Shown piece by piece: positions 56,459-64,000 of a stretch of DNA of 64,000 nt. A program made the position numbers and the translations under genes. Source of the DNA: Bradyrhizobium sp. 190 (GTDB lineage: Bacteria > Pseudomonadota > Alphaproteobacteria > Rhizobiales > Xanthobacteraceae). Position 1 is the first letter of the stretch. Each line of letters starts with the position of its first letter. The stretch is taken from the NCBI RefSeq assembly GCF_023073415.1, contig NZ_JADPJL010000065.1:434001-498000 (forward strand), written 5' to 3'. The notes beneath the pieces are model-generated. The model worked only from the letters and a program-made list of their open reading frames with translations. It was not told the origin of the DNA and searched no databases.

Positions 56459-56973
56459 GACGCTTTGGCGTCCTTGAGAACGTCAGGCGCCGCCGGCGCG
56501 ATATCCTGCGCCGCCGCCTGAACTTCACGCGTGATCACAAGTGGCTCGGACGCCGCCGCATGCGCCTCGGCTTCCGCAAAGGTCTCCGGCGTCGGTGCGG
56601 CCGGCGTTGTCGGGGTGACGGGTTCGCCGATCGCGGACGCCACCTGCGCGTCGTTGGGTTGGGTGGCGGCAGGCTTGTCGATGTCGCCGATCTGCAGGGC
56701 GTCGCCGACATCCTTCTGCAGCGAGGTCATGACGTTGGCGGGGGAGAGGCCTGTCGCCACGTCCTTGACCTCGTCAAAGCTCTTCTTGAGGTCGGCCATT
56801 TCGGCCTCGCGCATGGCCTCCTGAAACTGGCCCTGGAATTCGGACGCCATCTTGCGCGCCTTGCCCATCCATTGTCCGACCATGCGCAGCACGCCCGGCA
56901 GCTCTTTCGGGCCGATGGCGATCAGCGCGACAACCGCGATGACGACCAGTTCACTCCACCCGATGTCGAACAT
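56455..56973 (-). CDS. tatB: Sec-independent translocase subunit TatB
   Basis: 172 residues. The short N-terminal helix is [33 protein letters not shown] with the conserved Glu and Gly-Pro hinge. An amphipathic helix (AREMASEFQ-like segment [31 protein letters not shown]) and a long Ala/Pro/Thr-rich tail follow, typical of TatB and longer than TatA. It forms the receptor with TatC, which it overlaps; tatA lies upstream at a gap of 103 bp. Confidence 0.95.
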   Translation of the reverse strand: MFDIGWSELVVIAVVALIAIGPKELPGVLRMVGQWMGKARKMASEFQGQFQEAMREAEMADLKKSFDEVKDVATGLSPANVMTSLQKDVGDALQIGDIDKPAATQPNDAQVASAIGEPVTPTTPAAPTPETFAEAEAHAAASEPLVITREVQAAAQDIAPAAPDVLKDAKAS

Positions 56974-57076
56974 GAATTCTTCCGCTCGCGCGAGACGTCC
57001 GCGCCCAAATCCCTATTTAGCAAGATTTGGGGACGCCCGCGCCTTTTCTCAAACCGGCTTTCAACCGATGTCCGGT

Positions 57077-57319
57077 TCAGACAGCCTTGCTGCCGACATC
57101 CGTCCGTGCCGCCGTCGGCGCCGGCGTTGCATTGTGGTCGATGCTCTTCACCGGCTCGGCGGGCTTTTCGGGTGCCTTGTCATCGTCCTGCAAGCCCTTC
57201 TTGAAGGACTTGATGCCCTGCGCGACATCACCCATCAGGTCCGAAATCTTGCCGCGGCCGAACAACAGCAGGACCACTGCGATCACGACGATCCAGTGCC
57301 AAATGCTAAGCGAACCCAT
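57077..57319 (-). CDS. tatA: Sec-independent translocase subunit TatA
   Basis: 80 residues. The N-terminal helix [42 protein letters not shown] is the standard TatA membrane and amphipathic segment with the FGRGK hinge. The charged tail is short. It forms the pore-forming oligomer for folded substrates such as the Tat-exported hydrolase at 19343. ATG 57319 is used because family members begin MGSLSIWHW; the longer frame adds five residues without support. Confidence 0.96.
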   Translation of the reverse strand: MGSLSIWHWIVVIAVVLLLFGRGKISDLMGDVAQGIKSFKKGLQDDDKAPEKPAEPVKSIDHNATPAPTAARTDVGSKAV

Positions 57320-57467
57320 CCTGCAACCCTCCAAAAAAGAGACGGCCGGCTTCCGGCCAAGCTTTGGCGGAAGGTAGGCCCGAGAGGTATCAAAAACAAG
57401 GACCCCTGCCGCGGCAAATCGCTGTCGCGGCTACGTATTATGGCTATCATTAACCCCGATTGCGGGG

Positions 57468-58220
57468 CTAGCCGGCTGAGCCTTCAGAACCAGTTCCACC
57501 GCCCTCTTCGGGATCGGCGGCCGGCGCCAGCAGGAGTTCCAGAGTATCGCCGGCGTCGAGCGGATCCTCGTCCTCACGCAACGCCACGTCGTCGGACGGC
57601 GTCGGAACGCTGAATCCGGAGGGCAGCCGCGAATCCAGTAGCCCCGTACCCTTCAACTCTTCCAGGCCCGGCAGGTCGCCGAGCGCTTCCAGGCTGAACT
57701 GCGACAGGAACGCTTCGGTCGTGCCGAAGGTGAGCGGCCGGCCCGGCGTCTTGCGACGACCGCGGGGACGGATCCAGCCGGTTTCCAGCAGCACATCCAG
57801 CGTTCCCTTGGACGTGATCACGCCGCGGATCTCCTCGATCTCGGCGCGCGTCACCGGCTGGTGATAGGCGATGATCGCAAGCACCTCGATCGCCGCCCGC
57901 GACAGGCGCCGTGTCTCCGTGCTTTCGCGCGTCATCAGCCACGACAGATCGCCGGCGGTGCGAAAGGTCCATTTGTTGGCGACGCGCACCAGGTTGACGC
58001 CGCGCGGAGCATATTCCGCCTGCAGTTGCGCCAGCGCCGCCTTGACGTCGACGCCATCGGGCATGCGCTTGGCAAGCGTCGCCTGATCGATCGGCTCGGC
58101 AGAGGCAAACAGCAGCGCTTCGAGAAGCCGCAATTCCTCGGGCCGCGCCTCAACTTCGATATTCTGGTCGATGGGATGATCCTCGGCATCTTCCATGCGT
58201 TTTTCCGCCAGGCTTGCCAT
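57468..58220 (-). CDS. scpB: Segregation and condensation protein B
   Basis: The kleisin-partner subunit of the SMC-ScpAB condensin, acting on chromosome segregation. 250 residues. Two winged-helix domains are visible: RPEELRLLEALLFASAEPIDQATLAKRMP near 30 and AAIEVLAIIAYHQPVTRAEIEEIRGV near 110. TTEAFLSQFSLEALGDLPGLEELKGTGLL is the conserved end. ATG 58220 follows GGAAGGAG; the GTG at 58238 overlaps the scpA stop and has no ribosome site. It follows scpA on one transcript. Confidence 0.95.
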   Translation of the reverse strand: MASLAEKRMEDAEDHPIDQNIEVEARPEELRLLEALLFASAEPIDQATLAKRMPDGVDVKAALAQLQAEYAPRGVNLVRVANKWTFRTAGDLSWLMTRESTETRRLSRAAIEVLAIIAYHQPVTRAEIEEIRGVITSKGTLDVLLETGWIRPRGRRKTPGRPLTFGTTEAFLSQFSLEALGDLPGLEELKGTGLLDSRLPSGFSVPTPSDDVALREDEDPLDAGDTLELLLAPAADPEEGGGTGSEGSAG

Positions 58221-58237
58221 GGCTAGGTCTCCTTCCA

Positions 58238-59065
58238 CTACTCGACCGTCATATCCGGCGCGGGCATCGCTGCCTGCGGCGGACGCTTACGAAAATACAG
58301 CGGCGCGAACGCCTCTTTCTGGTTCAATTCCATCTCGCCTTCGCGCACCAGTTCGAGTGCAGCGGCGAAGCTCGACGCAAACACCGTCGCCCGCTGCGAG
58401 GGATCGACGACGTAGCTGAGCAGGAAATCGTCGAGGCAGCTCCAGTCCCCGGCCTCGGTCATGCCGACTAGCCGCTCCAGCGAGGCGCGTGCCTCGGCCA
58501 GCGACCACACCGTGCGCTTGGCCAGATGCACCGTCGCCAGCACGCGCTGCTGGCGCTGTACGGAATAGGCGGTGAGCAGATCGAACAGGGTTGCGGTGAA
58601 TTTGGGGTGACGGATTTCGGCGATCGATTCCGGATTGCCGCGCGGAAAGATATCGCGCTGGAACTGCGGGCGGTTCATCAGCCGGTTGGCGGCTTCGCGG
58701 ATCGCCTCGAGCCGGCGCAGCCGGTTGGCAAGCGCGGTCGCCATTTCTTCCGCACTCGGTCCGTCCGGCGTGGGTGGTTCAGGCAGCAGCAGGCGTGATT
58801 TCAGGTAGGCGAGCCAGGCAGCCATCACGAGGTAATCGGCTGCGAGTTCGAGGCGGATCTTTCGCGCGGCCTCGATGAACGTCAGATACTGGTCGGCCAG
58901 CGCCAGGATCGAAATCTTGGCGAGATCGACCTTCTGCTGCCGCGCCAGCGTCAGCAGCAGGTCGAGCGGGCCTTCATAGCCCTCGACGTCGACGACGAGC
59001 GCCGCCTCGCTGTCGGTGATTTGGGCGGGCCGTCCGGTTTCAAACGATAGAATCTCAGCCGTCAT
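58238..59065 (-). CDS. scpA: Segregation and condensation protein A
   Basis: The kleisin of the SMC-ScpAB complex. 275 residues: the N-terminal GYEGPLDLLLTLARQQKVDLAKISILALADQYL segment binds the SMC neck, DYLVMAAWLAYLKSRLLLPEP is the following helix region, and the C-terminal winged helix (VFASSFAAALELVREGEMELNQ) contacts the SMC head. Its start overlaps the nagZ stop by 4 bp, indicating coupled translation. Confidence 0.95.
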   Translation of the reverse strand: MTAEILSFETGRPAQITDSEAALVVDVEGYEGPLDLLLTLARQQKVDLAKISILALADQYLTFIEAARKIRLELAADYLVMAAWLAYLKSRLLLPEPPTPDGPSAEEMATALANRLRRLEAIREAANRLMNRPQFQRDIFPRGNPESIAEIRHPKFTATLFDLLTAYSVQRQQRVLATVHLAKRTVWSLAEARASLERLVGMTEAGDWSCLDDFLLSYVVDPSQRATVFASSFAAALELVREGEMELNQKEAFAPLYFRKRPPQAAMPAPDMTVE

Positions 59066-60084
59066 GCCGTTCCTACCCGATCCATCAACGCTTCAAGTTC
59101 AGCCCGTGCCGCCTGCCGGTCGAAGGGCTCGGGCTGTTTTCGCGAGGCCAGCGCCCGCCTGGCGCGATCCAGGGCTTCGCCCGCCAGCTCCGGCGTCTCG
59201 CGCGCCACGTCGCGCATCTCGTCGAGCCTGCCGTTGCAATGCAGGACCATGTCGCAGCCGGCGTTGACGATGGCGCGGGTCCGCTCGGCGATCGATCCCG
59301 CCAGGGCATTCATGGACACGTCGTCACTCATCAACAAGCCTTGGAACCCAATTACGCCGCGAATCACCTGCCGGATGATTGTCGCAGAAGTCGTCGCCGG
59401 TTGGGCGGGGTCAAGCGCGCTAAACACAACATGTGCGGTCATCGCCATCGGCAGGTCCGCCAGCGGTTGAAAGGCCGCGAAATCGGTCCGTTCCAGCTCA
59501 TTGCGCGACGTATCGACCGTCGGAAGCTGGTGATGGCTGTCGGCAGTGGCCCGGCCGTGACCGGGAATATGCTTCAGAACCGGCAGGACGCCGCCCTGTT
59601 CCAGTCCCTCGGTGACGGCGCGGGCGATCGCCGCGACCTTGGCCGGCTCGGTTCCATAGGCCCGGTTGCCGATCACGGCGTCGGCCCCAGCCACCGGGAC
59701 GTCCGCCAGCGGCAGGCAGTCGACGGTGACGCCGAGGTCGATCAGGTCAGCCGCGATCAGCCGCGAGCTGAGCCGCGCAGCCTTTAGCCCCAGCGCCTTG
59801 TCGAGGTCGTAGAGCGCGCCGAACACGGCGCCAGGCGGATAGACCGGCCAGTGCGGCGGCCCAAGCCGGGCGACCCGCCCGCCTTCCTGGTCGATCAGCA
59901 CCGGCGCATCCGCCTCGCTCAGGCAATTCCGCATTTCCCCAACAAGCGCAGCGACTTGATCGGGGGTCTCGATATTGCGTTTGAACAGAATGAAGCCCCA
60001 CGGCCGCATCCCACGGATGAACTCGCGCTCCGTGGCGCTCAGTTCCAGTCCCGATACGCCCGTGATGAATGCGTGGCTGCTCAT
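59062..60084 (-). CDS. nagZ: Beta-N-acetylhexosaminidase
   Basis: A cytosolic GH3 enzyme removing GlcNAc from anhydromuropeptides in peptidoglycan recycling. 340 residues. GRVARLGPPHWPVYPPG near 70 and the catalytic motif KHIPGHGRATADSHHQLP near 166-183 (with the His-Asp pair on the mobile loop) are present. LLMSDDVSMNAL near 255 has the nucleophile Asp in the DD pair. It lies upstream of scpA in the nagZ-scpA-scpB operon, a usual alphaproteobacterial arrangement. Confidence 0.96.
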   Translation of the reverse strand: MSSHAFITGVSGLELSATEREFIRGMRPWGFILFKRNIETPDQVAALVGEMRNCLSEADAPVLIDQEGGRVARLGPPHWPVYPPGAVFGALYDLDKALGLKAARLSSRLIAADLIDLGVTVDCLPLADVPVAGADAVIGNRAYGTEPAKVAAIARAVTEGLEQGGVLPVLKHIPGHGRATADSHHQLPTVDTSRNELERTDFAAFQPLADLPMAMTAHVVFSALDPAQPATTSATIIRQVIRGVIGFQGLLMSDDVSMNALAGSIAERTRAIVNAGCDMVLHCNGRLDEMRDVARETPELAGEALDRARRALASRKQPEPFDRQAARAELEALMDRVGTA

Positions 60085-60131
60085 GGGGGCCGATTAGGCC
60101 CCTCGCAGCCCCGGGGTCAAGGAAACCGCCG

Positions 60132-61622
60132 TTAATTCCTTTGGACGAAGCACTGCCCGCCGGCAGATTTCAGGCTGCTGCAGACCTGCGCCGCCTCCTC
60201 GGACGAGCCGAACGGGCCGGCGAAGGCGCGGTAATAGACGCCCTTTTCGCCGAGATCGACGCGTTTCACCAGCGACGAGTGCGGCCCCAGCACGCTCGGG
60301 AACTTACCCTGGAGCGCGCGATAGGAGGCCTGTGCGTCGGCTTCGTTCTTCTGCGAGGAGACCTGAACCAGATAGCCGCCGCTGGTCGGAGCCGGAGCGG
60401 CCGTCTGGGCCGGATTGGTCGCCGCCATCCGGGCCGGCGGCGCGGAATCGGGCGCTTGTCCTGCTTGGGGAGCGAGCGACATCGGCGTATTGGCGCTGGC
60501 ATTGGCGGATGCCGGGTTACGCGCCGGCGGTACGGTGGGACCGGGACCAGGAGCCGCGGCCTGGGCAGCGACGGATCGCGTCGGCAGCGCTGGCCTCTGC
60601 GGCGCGTTGGCGCCTGCCGGGATACCGCCGTTCTCGGCAGCGTCGCCCTTGACCGCGAGCGTCCTGATCCTGCGCGGTTCGTTGTTCGGCATCGTGCCGT
60701 TGGCGGCCGAAGCCATCGGCGCCGACGGAGAAACACTCGAGGCCGGCGGCGGGTTGGCGTTCTGGTTCAGCGGCGGAAACACCACGCGCGGCCCGCCGGA
60801 CCTCGAATTGACGTCGACCGGAGTTTCTTCGCGCGACACCAGCTTCTCGCCGCCATCGCCCGACAGCATGCGGTCGGGGGTCTTGCCAGCGCCGGCGTCT
60901 GATGGCGCCGGCACCACCTTGGTCGGGCTGTTGTCGGCCCTGATGATCGGCGGCTCGCCACTGCGGGGCGAACCGACAAAGGTGCGGTAGGCAAAAGCAG
61001 CCCCGGTCCCCACCACTGCCAGCGCCAGCACGGCGGCGACCGTCATCAGGCCGCTCGAGCGCTTCTTCGGCGCGGGCTCTTCCTCATATTCGCCCTGGTA
61101 GGCGTAGGGATCGTCCGGATAGGCCGGATCGCGCTGATAGTCGTGCTCACCGGTCTCTAACCGTCCATACAGCGCATCGTCGTAGCGCGACGGGTCCTGC
61201 TGCTGCTCGTCGGCATATTGTTGCTGAGGCTGCTCGTAATAGTCCTGCTCGGGCGGCGCTTGATGCGCGGGCGCCTGCGGCGGCTGGGCCGCGTAGCGAT
61301 GCAAGGGATGCACCGGCGCCGGCTGGTACTCCGGCTCGTCATCGTATTCCTGCGGCAGCGGCGGCGGTGGCAGCGGAGTTTCGTGGCGCGCGCGCTGCAT
61401 CCATGCCGGCGGGCTCAGAGGAGCATCGGGCAACTCTTCCGGCGGATCATACTGCTGTGGCCGCACGTTGGCGCGCGACTGCAGCGGGTACGGCGCGGAT
61501 TTGGCCGCGGCCCCGACCGGATCGGTCTGCCCGATCAGCCTTGCGAGCTCGGCAAGCGGATCACCCTCGCCGCGATCCTGGTCGGCGGAGGGAAAATGTC
61601 GGTCCTGATATCGATCAGCCAT
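60132..61622 (-). CDS. SPOR-domain envelope protein
   Basis: 496 residues. A long acidic/Pro/Gln/Tyr-rich cytoplasmic region (about 1-190) is followed by one membrane span (SGLMTVAAVLALAVVGTGAAFAY near 202), a Pro/Ala-rich periplasmic linker, and a C-terminal SPOR domain (about 415-496): YLVQVSSQKNEADAQASYRAL, VYYRAFAGPFGSSEEAAQVCSSLK. SPOR domains bind denuded peptidoglycan glycans at the septum, so it is a division or envelope factor. ATG 61622 is preferred over the frame start at 61655. It lies between argS and nagZ in the expected order. Confidence 0.92.
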   Translation of the reverse strand: MADRYQDRHFPSADQDRGEGDPLAELARLIGQTDPVGAAAKSAPYPLQSRANVRPQQYDPPEELPDAPLSPPAWMQRARHETPLPPPPLPQEYDDEPEYQPAPVHPLHRYAAQPPQAPAHQAPPEQDYYEQPQQQYADEQQQDPSRYDDALYGRLETGEHDYQRDPAYPDDPYAYQGEYEEEPAPKKRSSGLMTVAAVLALAVVGTGAAFAYRTFVGSPRSGEPPIIRADNSPTKVVPAPSDAGAGKTPDRMLSGDGGEKLVSREETPVDVNSRSGGPRVVFPPLNQNANPPPASSVSPSAPMASAANGTMPNNEPRRIRTLAVKGDAAENGGIPAGANAPQRPALPTRSVAAQAAAPGPGPTVPPARNPASANASANTPMSLAPQAGQAPDSAPPARMAATNPAQTAAPAPTSGGYLVQVSSQKNEADAQASYRALQGKFPSVLGPHSSLVKRVDLGEKGVYYRAFAGPFGSSEEAAQVCSSLKSAGGQCFVQRN

Positions 61623-61738
61623 CGTGATGATGCATCCCCTACGGGACAGCGCCAACTCGCCATGTCAAACAAACCATGACGAGCGGCCCCTGCCAGATAC
61701 CCCCACGAACCCCCATTCGTGACGGCCTTCGCCCCTGC

Positions 61739-63532
61739 CTACCGCATCTCGGTCGGAGCGTGGACGCCGAGAACGGCTAAGCCCGATGCCAGAACCGAGA
61801 CGACGCCCTGGACCATAGCCAGCCGCGCCCTCGTGATCTCTGCATCATTAGTTATAATGAAGCGTAAATAGGGCAAATCCCGCCCTTTCGTCCACAACGC
61901 GTGAAATTCACTGGCCAAATCATATAGATAAAAAGCGATTCGGTGCGGTTCATGTGCGACCGCCGCCGCCTCGACCATCCGGGGATAGAGCGCCAGCCGC
62001 TTCAAAAGATCCAATTCGGCCGGATCGGTCAGCAAGCCCACCGGGGCATCCCCCAGATAGGCCGCCCGGGCCGCGTCGTCCTCCGGAAGATCGGGAACCA
62101 CCTCTCGGGCATTCTTGAAGATCGAATGGCCGCGGGCATGCCCGTACTGGACGTAGAAGACGGGATTGTCCTTCGATTGTTCGAGCACCTTGGCGAGGTC
62201 GAAATCGAGCACCGCGTCGTTCTTGCGGAACAGCATCATGAACCGCACGGCATCCGAACCGACCTCGTCCACCACCTCGCGCAGCGTGACGAAATCGCCG
62301 GAGCGTTTCGACATCCGCACCTGTTCGCCGTTGCGCAACAGCCGCACGAGCTGCACGACCTTGACGTCGAGCGCGGCCTTGCCACCGCTGACGCCCTTCA
62401 CGGCTGCCTGCATGCGCTTGATGTAGCCGCCATGATCGGCGCCGAACACGTCGATCATGTCGAGGAAGCCGCGATCGACCTTGTTCTTGTGATAGGCGAT
62501 GTCGGAAGCAAAATAGGTATAGGCGCCGTCCGACTTGATCAGCGGACGATCGACATCATCGCCATAGGCGGTGGCGCGGAACAGCGTCTGGATGCGGTCC
62601 TCGTAATCCTCGACCGGCTTGCCTTTCGGCGGCGGCAGGCGGCCTTCGTAGATGTCGCCCTTGGCGCGCAGGAAATCGATGGTCTCGGTGACCTTGTTGT
62701 TGCCGGTCTCGATTAGCGACCGCTCCGAGAAGAACACCTCGTGCTTGATATTGAGCGCGGCGAGATCGCCCCTGATCATGTCCATCATCATGGCGATCGA
62801 CTTCGCGCGCACAATCGGCAGCCAGGCGCTTTCTGACATCGCCTTCAGCTTGTCGCCATACTCCGCGGCCAGCGTTTGCCCGACGGGGACGAGGTAATCG
62901 CCGGGATAGAGCCCTTCCGGAATTTCGCCGATGCTCTCGCCGAGCGCCTCGCGGTAGCGCAGGAACGCGGAGCGCGCGAGCACATCGACCTGCGCGCCGG
63001 CGTCGTTGATGTAATATTCGCGCGTGACGTCGTAGCCGGCAAAGTCAAGCAGACCGCACAGCGCGTCTCCGAACACGGCGCCGCGGCAGTGACCGACATG
63101 CATCGGCCCGGTCGGATTGGCCGAGACGTATTCGACATTGACCTTGGCGCCGTGGCCGATCGCGCTTTTGCCGTAAGCTGCGCTTTCGCGCAGCATTGTC
63201 AGCAGTTCGTCCGCCCAGACCTGAGGCTTCAAAGTGAGATTGATGAAGCCGGGACCGGCGACCTCGACGGAAGCCACCAGATCGTCGGCGCGCAATTTTT
63301 CCGCGATTTTATCGGCGAGCTCGCGCGGCTTGGCCTTGGCGTCCTTGGCCAGCACCATCGCGGCATTGGTCGCCATGTCGCCATGGCTCGCATCGCGCGG
63401 CGGCTCAACCACGACGCGGGAGAAATCGATGCCGGCGGGCCATTGGCCCTCGGCCGCGAGCGCGGCGCAGACCGCGTGCACGCGCGCCAGCGCGTCGGCA
63501 AACAGATGTTGTGGGGCTGACTTGTCGGACAT
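61739..63532 (-). CDS. argS: Arginyl-tRNA synthetase
   Basis: Class I synthetase charging tRNA-Arg. 597 residues. The HIGH-like motif [21 protein letters not shown] is near 130. The KMSKS position reads [12 protein letters not shown] near 408. The N-terminal Add1 domain (about 15-110) and the C-terminal anticodon-binding domain with [21 protein letters not shown] are in place. It lies 9 bp after dgt and upstream of the SPOR gene, all in one direction. Confidence 0.97.
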   Translation of the reverse strand: MSDKSAPQHLFADALARVHAVCAALAAEGQWPAGIDFSRVVVEPPRDASHGDMATNAAMVLAKDAKAKPRELADKIAEKLRADDLVASVEVAGPGFINLTLKPQVWADELLTMLRESAAYGKSAIGHGAKVNVEYVSANPTGPMHVGHCRGAVFGDALCGLLDFAGYDVTREYYINDAGAQVDVLARSAFLRYREALGESIGEIPEGLYPGDYLVPVGQTLAAEYGDKLKAMSESAWLPIVRAKSIAMMMDMIRGDLAALNIKHEVFFSERSLIETGNNKVTETIDFLRAKGDIYEGRLPPPKGKPVEDYEDRIQTLFRATAYGDDVDRPLIKSDGAYTYFASDIAYHKNKVDRGFLDMIDVFGADHGGYIKRMQAAVKGVSGGKAALDVKVVQLVRLLRNGEQVRMSKRSGDFVTLREVVDEVGSDAVRFMMLFRKNDAVLDFDLAKVLEQSKDNPVFYVQYGHARGHSIFKNAREVVPDLPEDDAARAAYLGDAPVGLLTDPAELDLLKRLALYPRMVEAAAVAHEPHRIAFYLYDLASEFHALWTKGRDLPYLRFIITNDAEITRARLAMVQGVVSVLASGLAVLGVHAPTEMR

Positions 63533-63541
63533 GGCCGCCGC

Positions 63542-64000
63542 CTAACGCAAATCCGGGGTCGAGTCAAAAAGCCTTTGGTGCTCGATCAAGGCGAAACGGT
63601 CGGTCATTCCGGCGATGAAATTACCGATCCGGCGCGCCCGCTCGCCCTCGCTCTCGCGCTCTGACCCTTCGACCCATTCGGGCGGCAGGTCGCCCGGGGA
63701 GGTCTGGTAGCGCGCGAACAGGTCGAACAGGATCCCTTCCGCCTCGCCCATCACCCGCATGACGCGAGGGTGGCGGTACATATGCAATTTCAGGAACGCC
63801 TTGATCGCGGCCTCCTCCTCCGCGACCTCGGGCGGGAAGGCGACCAGCGGCTGATGGTGGTGACGGACGTCATACGCCGATTGCGGTCTCGCCGCCGCAA
63901 GCCGCCTGCCCGCCTCCGACATGACCGCCCCGATCATGTAGGAGATCAGCTCCCGCACCAGTTCCGCGCCGCGCCTGGCATCGTCGAGATTGGGATAATG
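63542..64000 (-). CDS. dgt: dGTP triphosphohydrolase-like protein, C-terminal part
   Basis: The stop is at 63542 and the frame continues past the window edge, so only about 150 C-terminal residues are present. They include [53 protein letters not shown] and the end [19 protein letters not shown], which match the helical C-terminal region of the dGTPase/HD-hydrolase-like family. The HD metal site lies outside the window. Upstream neighbour of argS. A GTG at 63958 is internal and not the start. Confidence 0.85.
   Translation of the reverse strand, partial: HYPNLDDARRGAELVRELISYMIGAVMSEAGRRLAAARPQSAYDVRHHHQPLVAFPPEVAEEEAAIKAFLKLHMYRHPRVMRVMGEAEGILFDLFARYQTSPGDLPPEWVEGSERESEGERARRIGNFIAGMTDRFALIEHQRLFDSTPDLR

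Overview
The window is about 64 kb of GC-rich (visibly well over 60% GC) alphaproteobacterial chromosome. Gene content, gene order (dgt-argS-SPOR-nagZ-scpA-scpB-tatABC-serS-surE-pcm, yajC-secD-secF, coaD-cyclophilins-queA), many Omp31-type porins with short signal peptides, DUF1127 proteins and several dispersed palindromic repeat families all point to Bradyrhizobium or a close relative (Nitrobacteraceae, Hyphomicrobiales). I saw no rRNA or tRNA gene, insertion sequence, prophage or CRISPR array. Most of the window is core chromosome with small accessory patches.

Layout. 1-2.1 kb: a 27-bp operator-like palindrome at the left edge, an exported PepSY protein, then asd preceded by a Thr/Lys-rich 23-codon reading frame, a terminator and an alternative antiterminator pairing, i.e. 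a candidate transcription attenuator. 2.2-7 kb: a membrane-anchored sorbosone-dehydrogenase-like protein, a candidate trans-acting small RNA, and the leftward block coaD, exported cyclophilin, hypothetical, cyclophilin, queA. 7.3-13 kb: accessory patch with a GntR/UTRA regulator divergent from a fumarase-superfamily lyase and a Bug-type solute-binding protein, a DUF1127 protein and a CadC-like winged-helix/TPR regulator. 13-20.2 kb: small exported or membrane proteins, gyrA, a DUF2306 membrane protein and an HxlR regulator divergent from a Tat-exported alpha/beta hydrolase. 20.3-26.3 kb: ssb and uvrA, each with its own LexA-type GTTC-N7-GTTC box but separated by two tandem porins. 26.3-41.4 kb: mainly accessory genes (AT-richer trypsin-like protease, PRC-barrel, beta-propeller plus SRPBCC pair, AAA ATPase, third porin, acyl-CoA synthetase plus PPC protein, small zinc-ribbon protein, FAH-family protein with a Tat-like leader, lytic transglycosylase). 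41.6-64 kb: core genes trmFO and a kinase-like fusion, yajC-secD-secF followed by homologues of mitochondrial complex I assembly factors NDUFAF3 and NDUFAF6, an AAA protein, a NlpD-like LytM factor, pcm, a FAT GUY-type single-domain response regulator under a sigma-EcfG-type promoter, surE, serS, tatCBA, scpBA, nagZ, a SPOR protein, argS and the 3' part of dgt.

How it fits together: the right half supplies protein export (Sec and Tat), chromosome segregation (ScpAB), peptidoglycan recycling and division (NagZ, SPOR, LytM) and protein or stress maintenance (Pcm, SurE, response regulator). Most interesting, in order: the asd attenuator; the kinase/AMP-binding-C fusion; the EcfG promoter plus FAT GUY regulator; the separated LexA-controlled ssb/uvrA pair; an sRNA candidate at 3.7 kb; and several clean operator palindromes. 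All family calls are from reading the sequence; no database search was possible.
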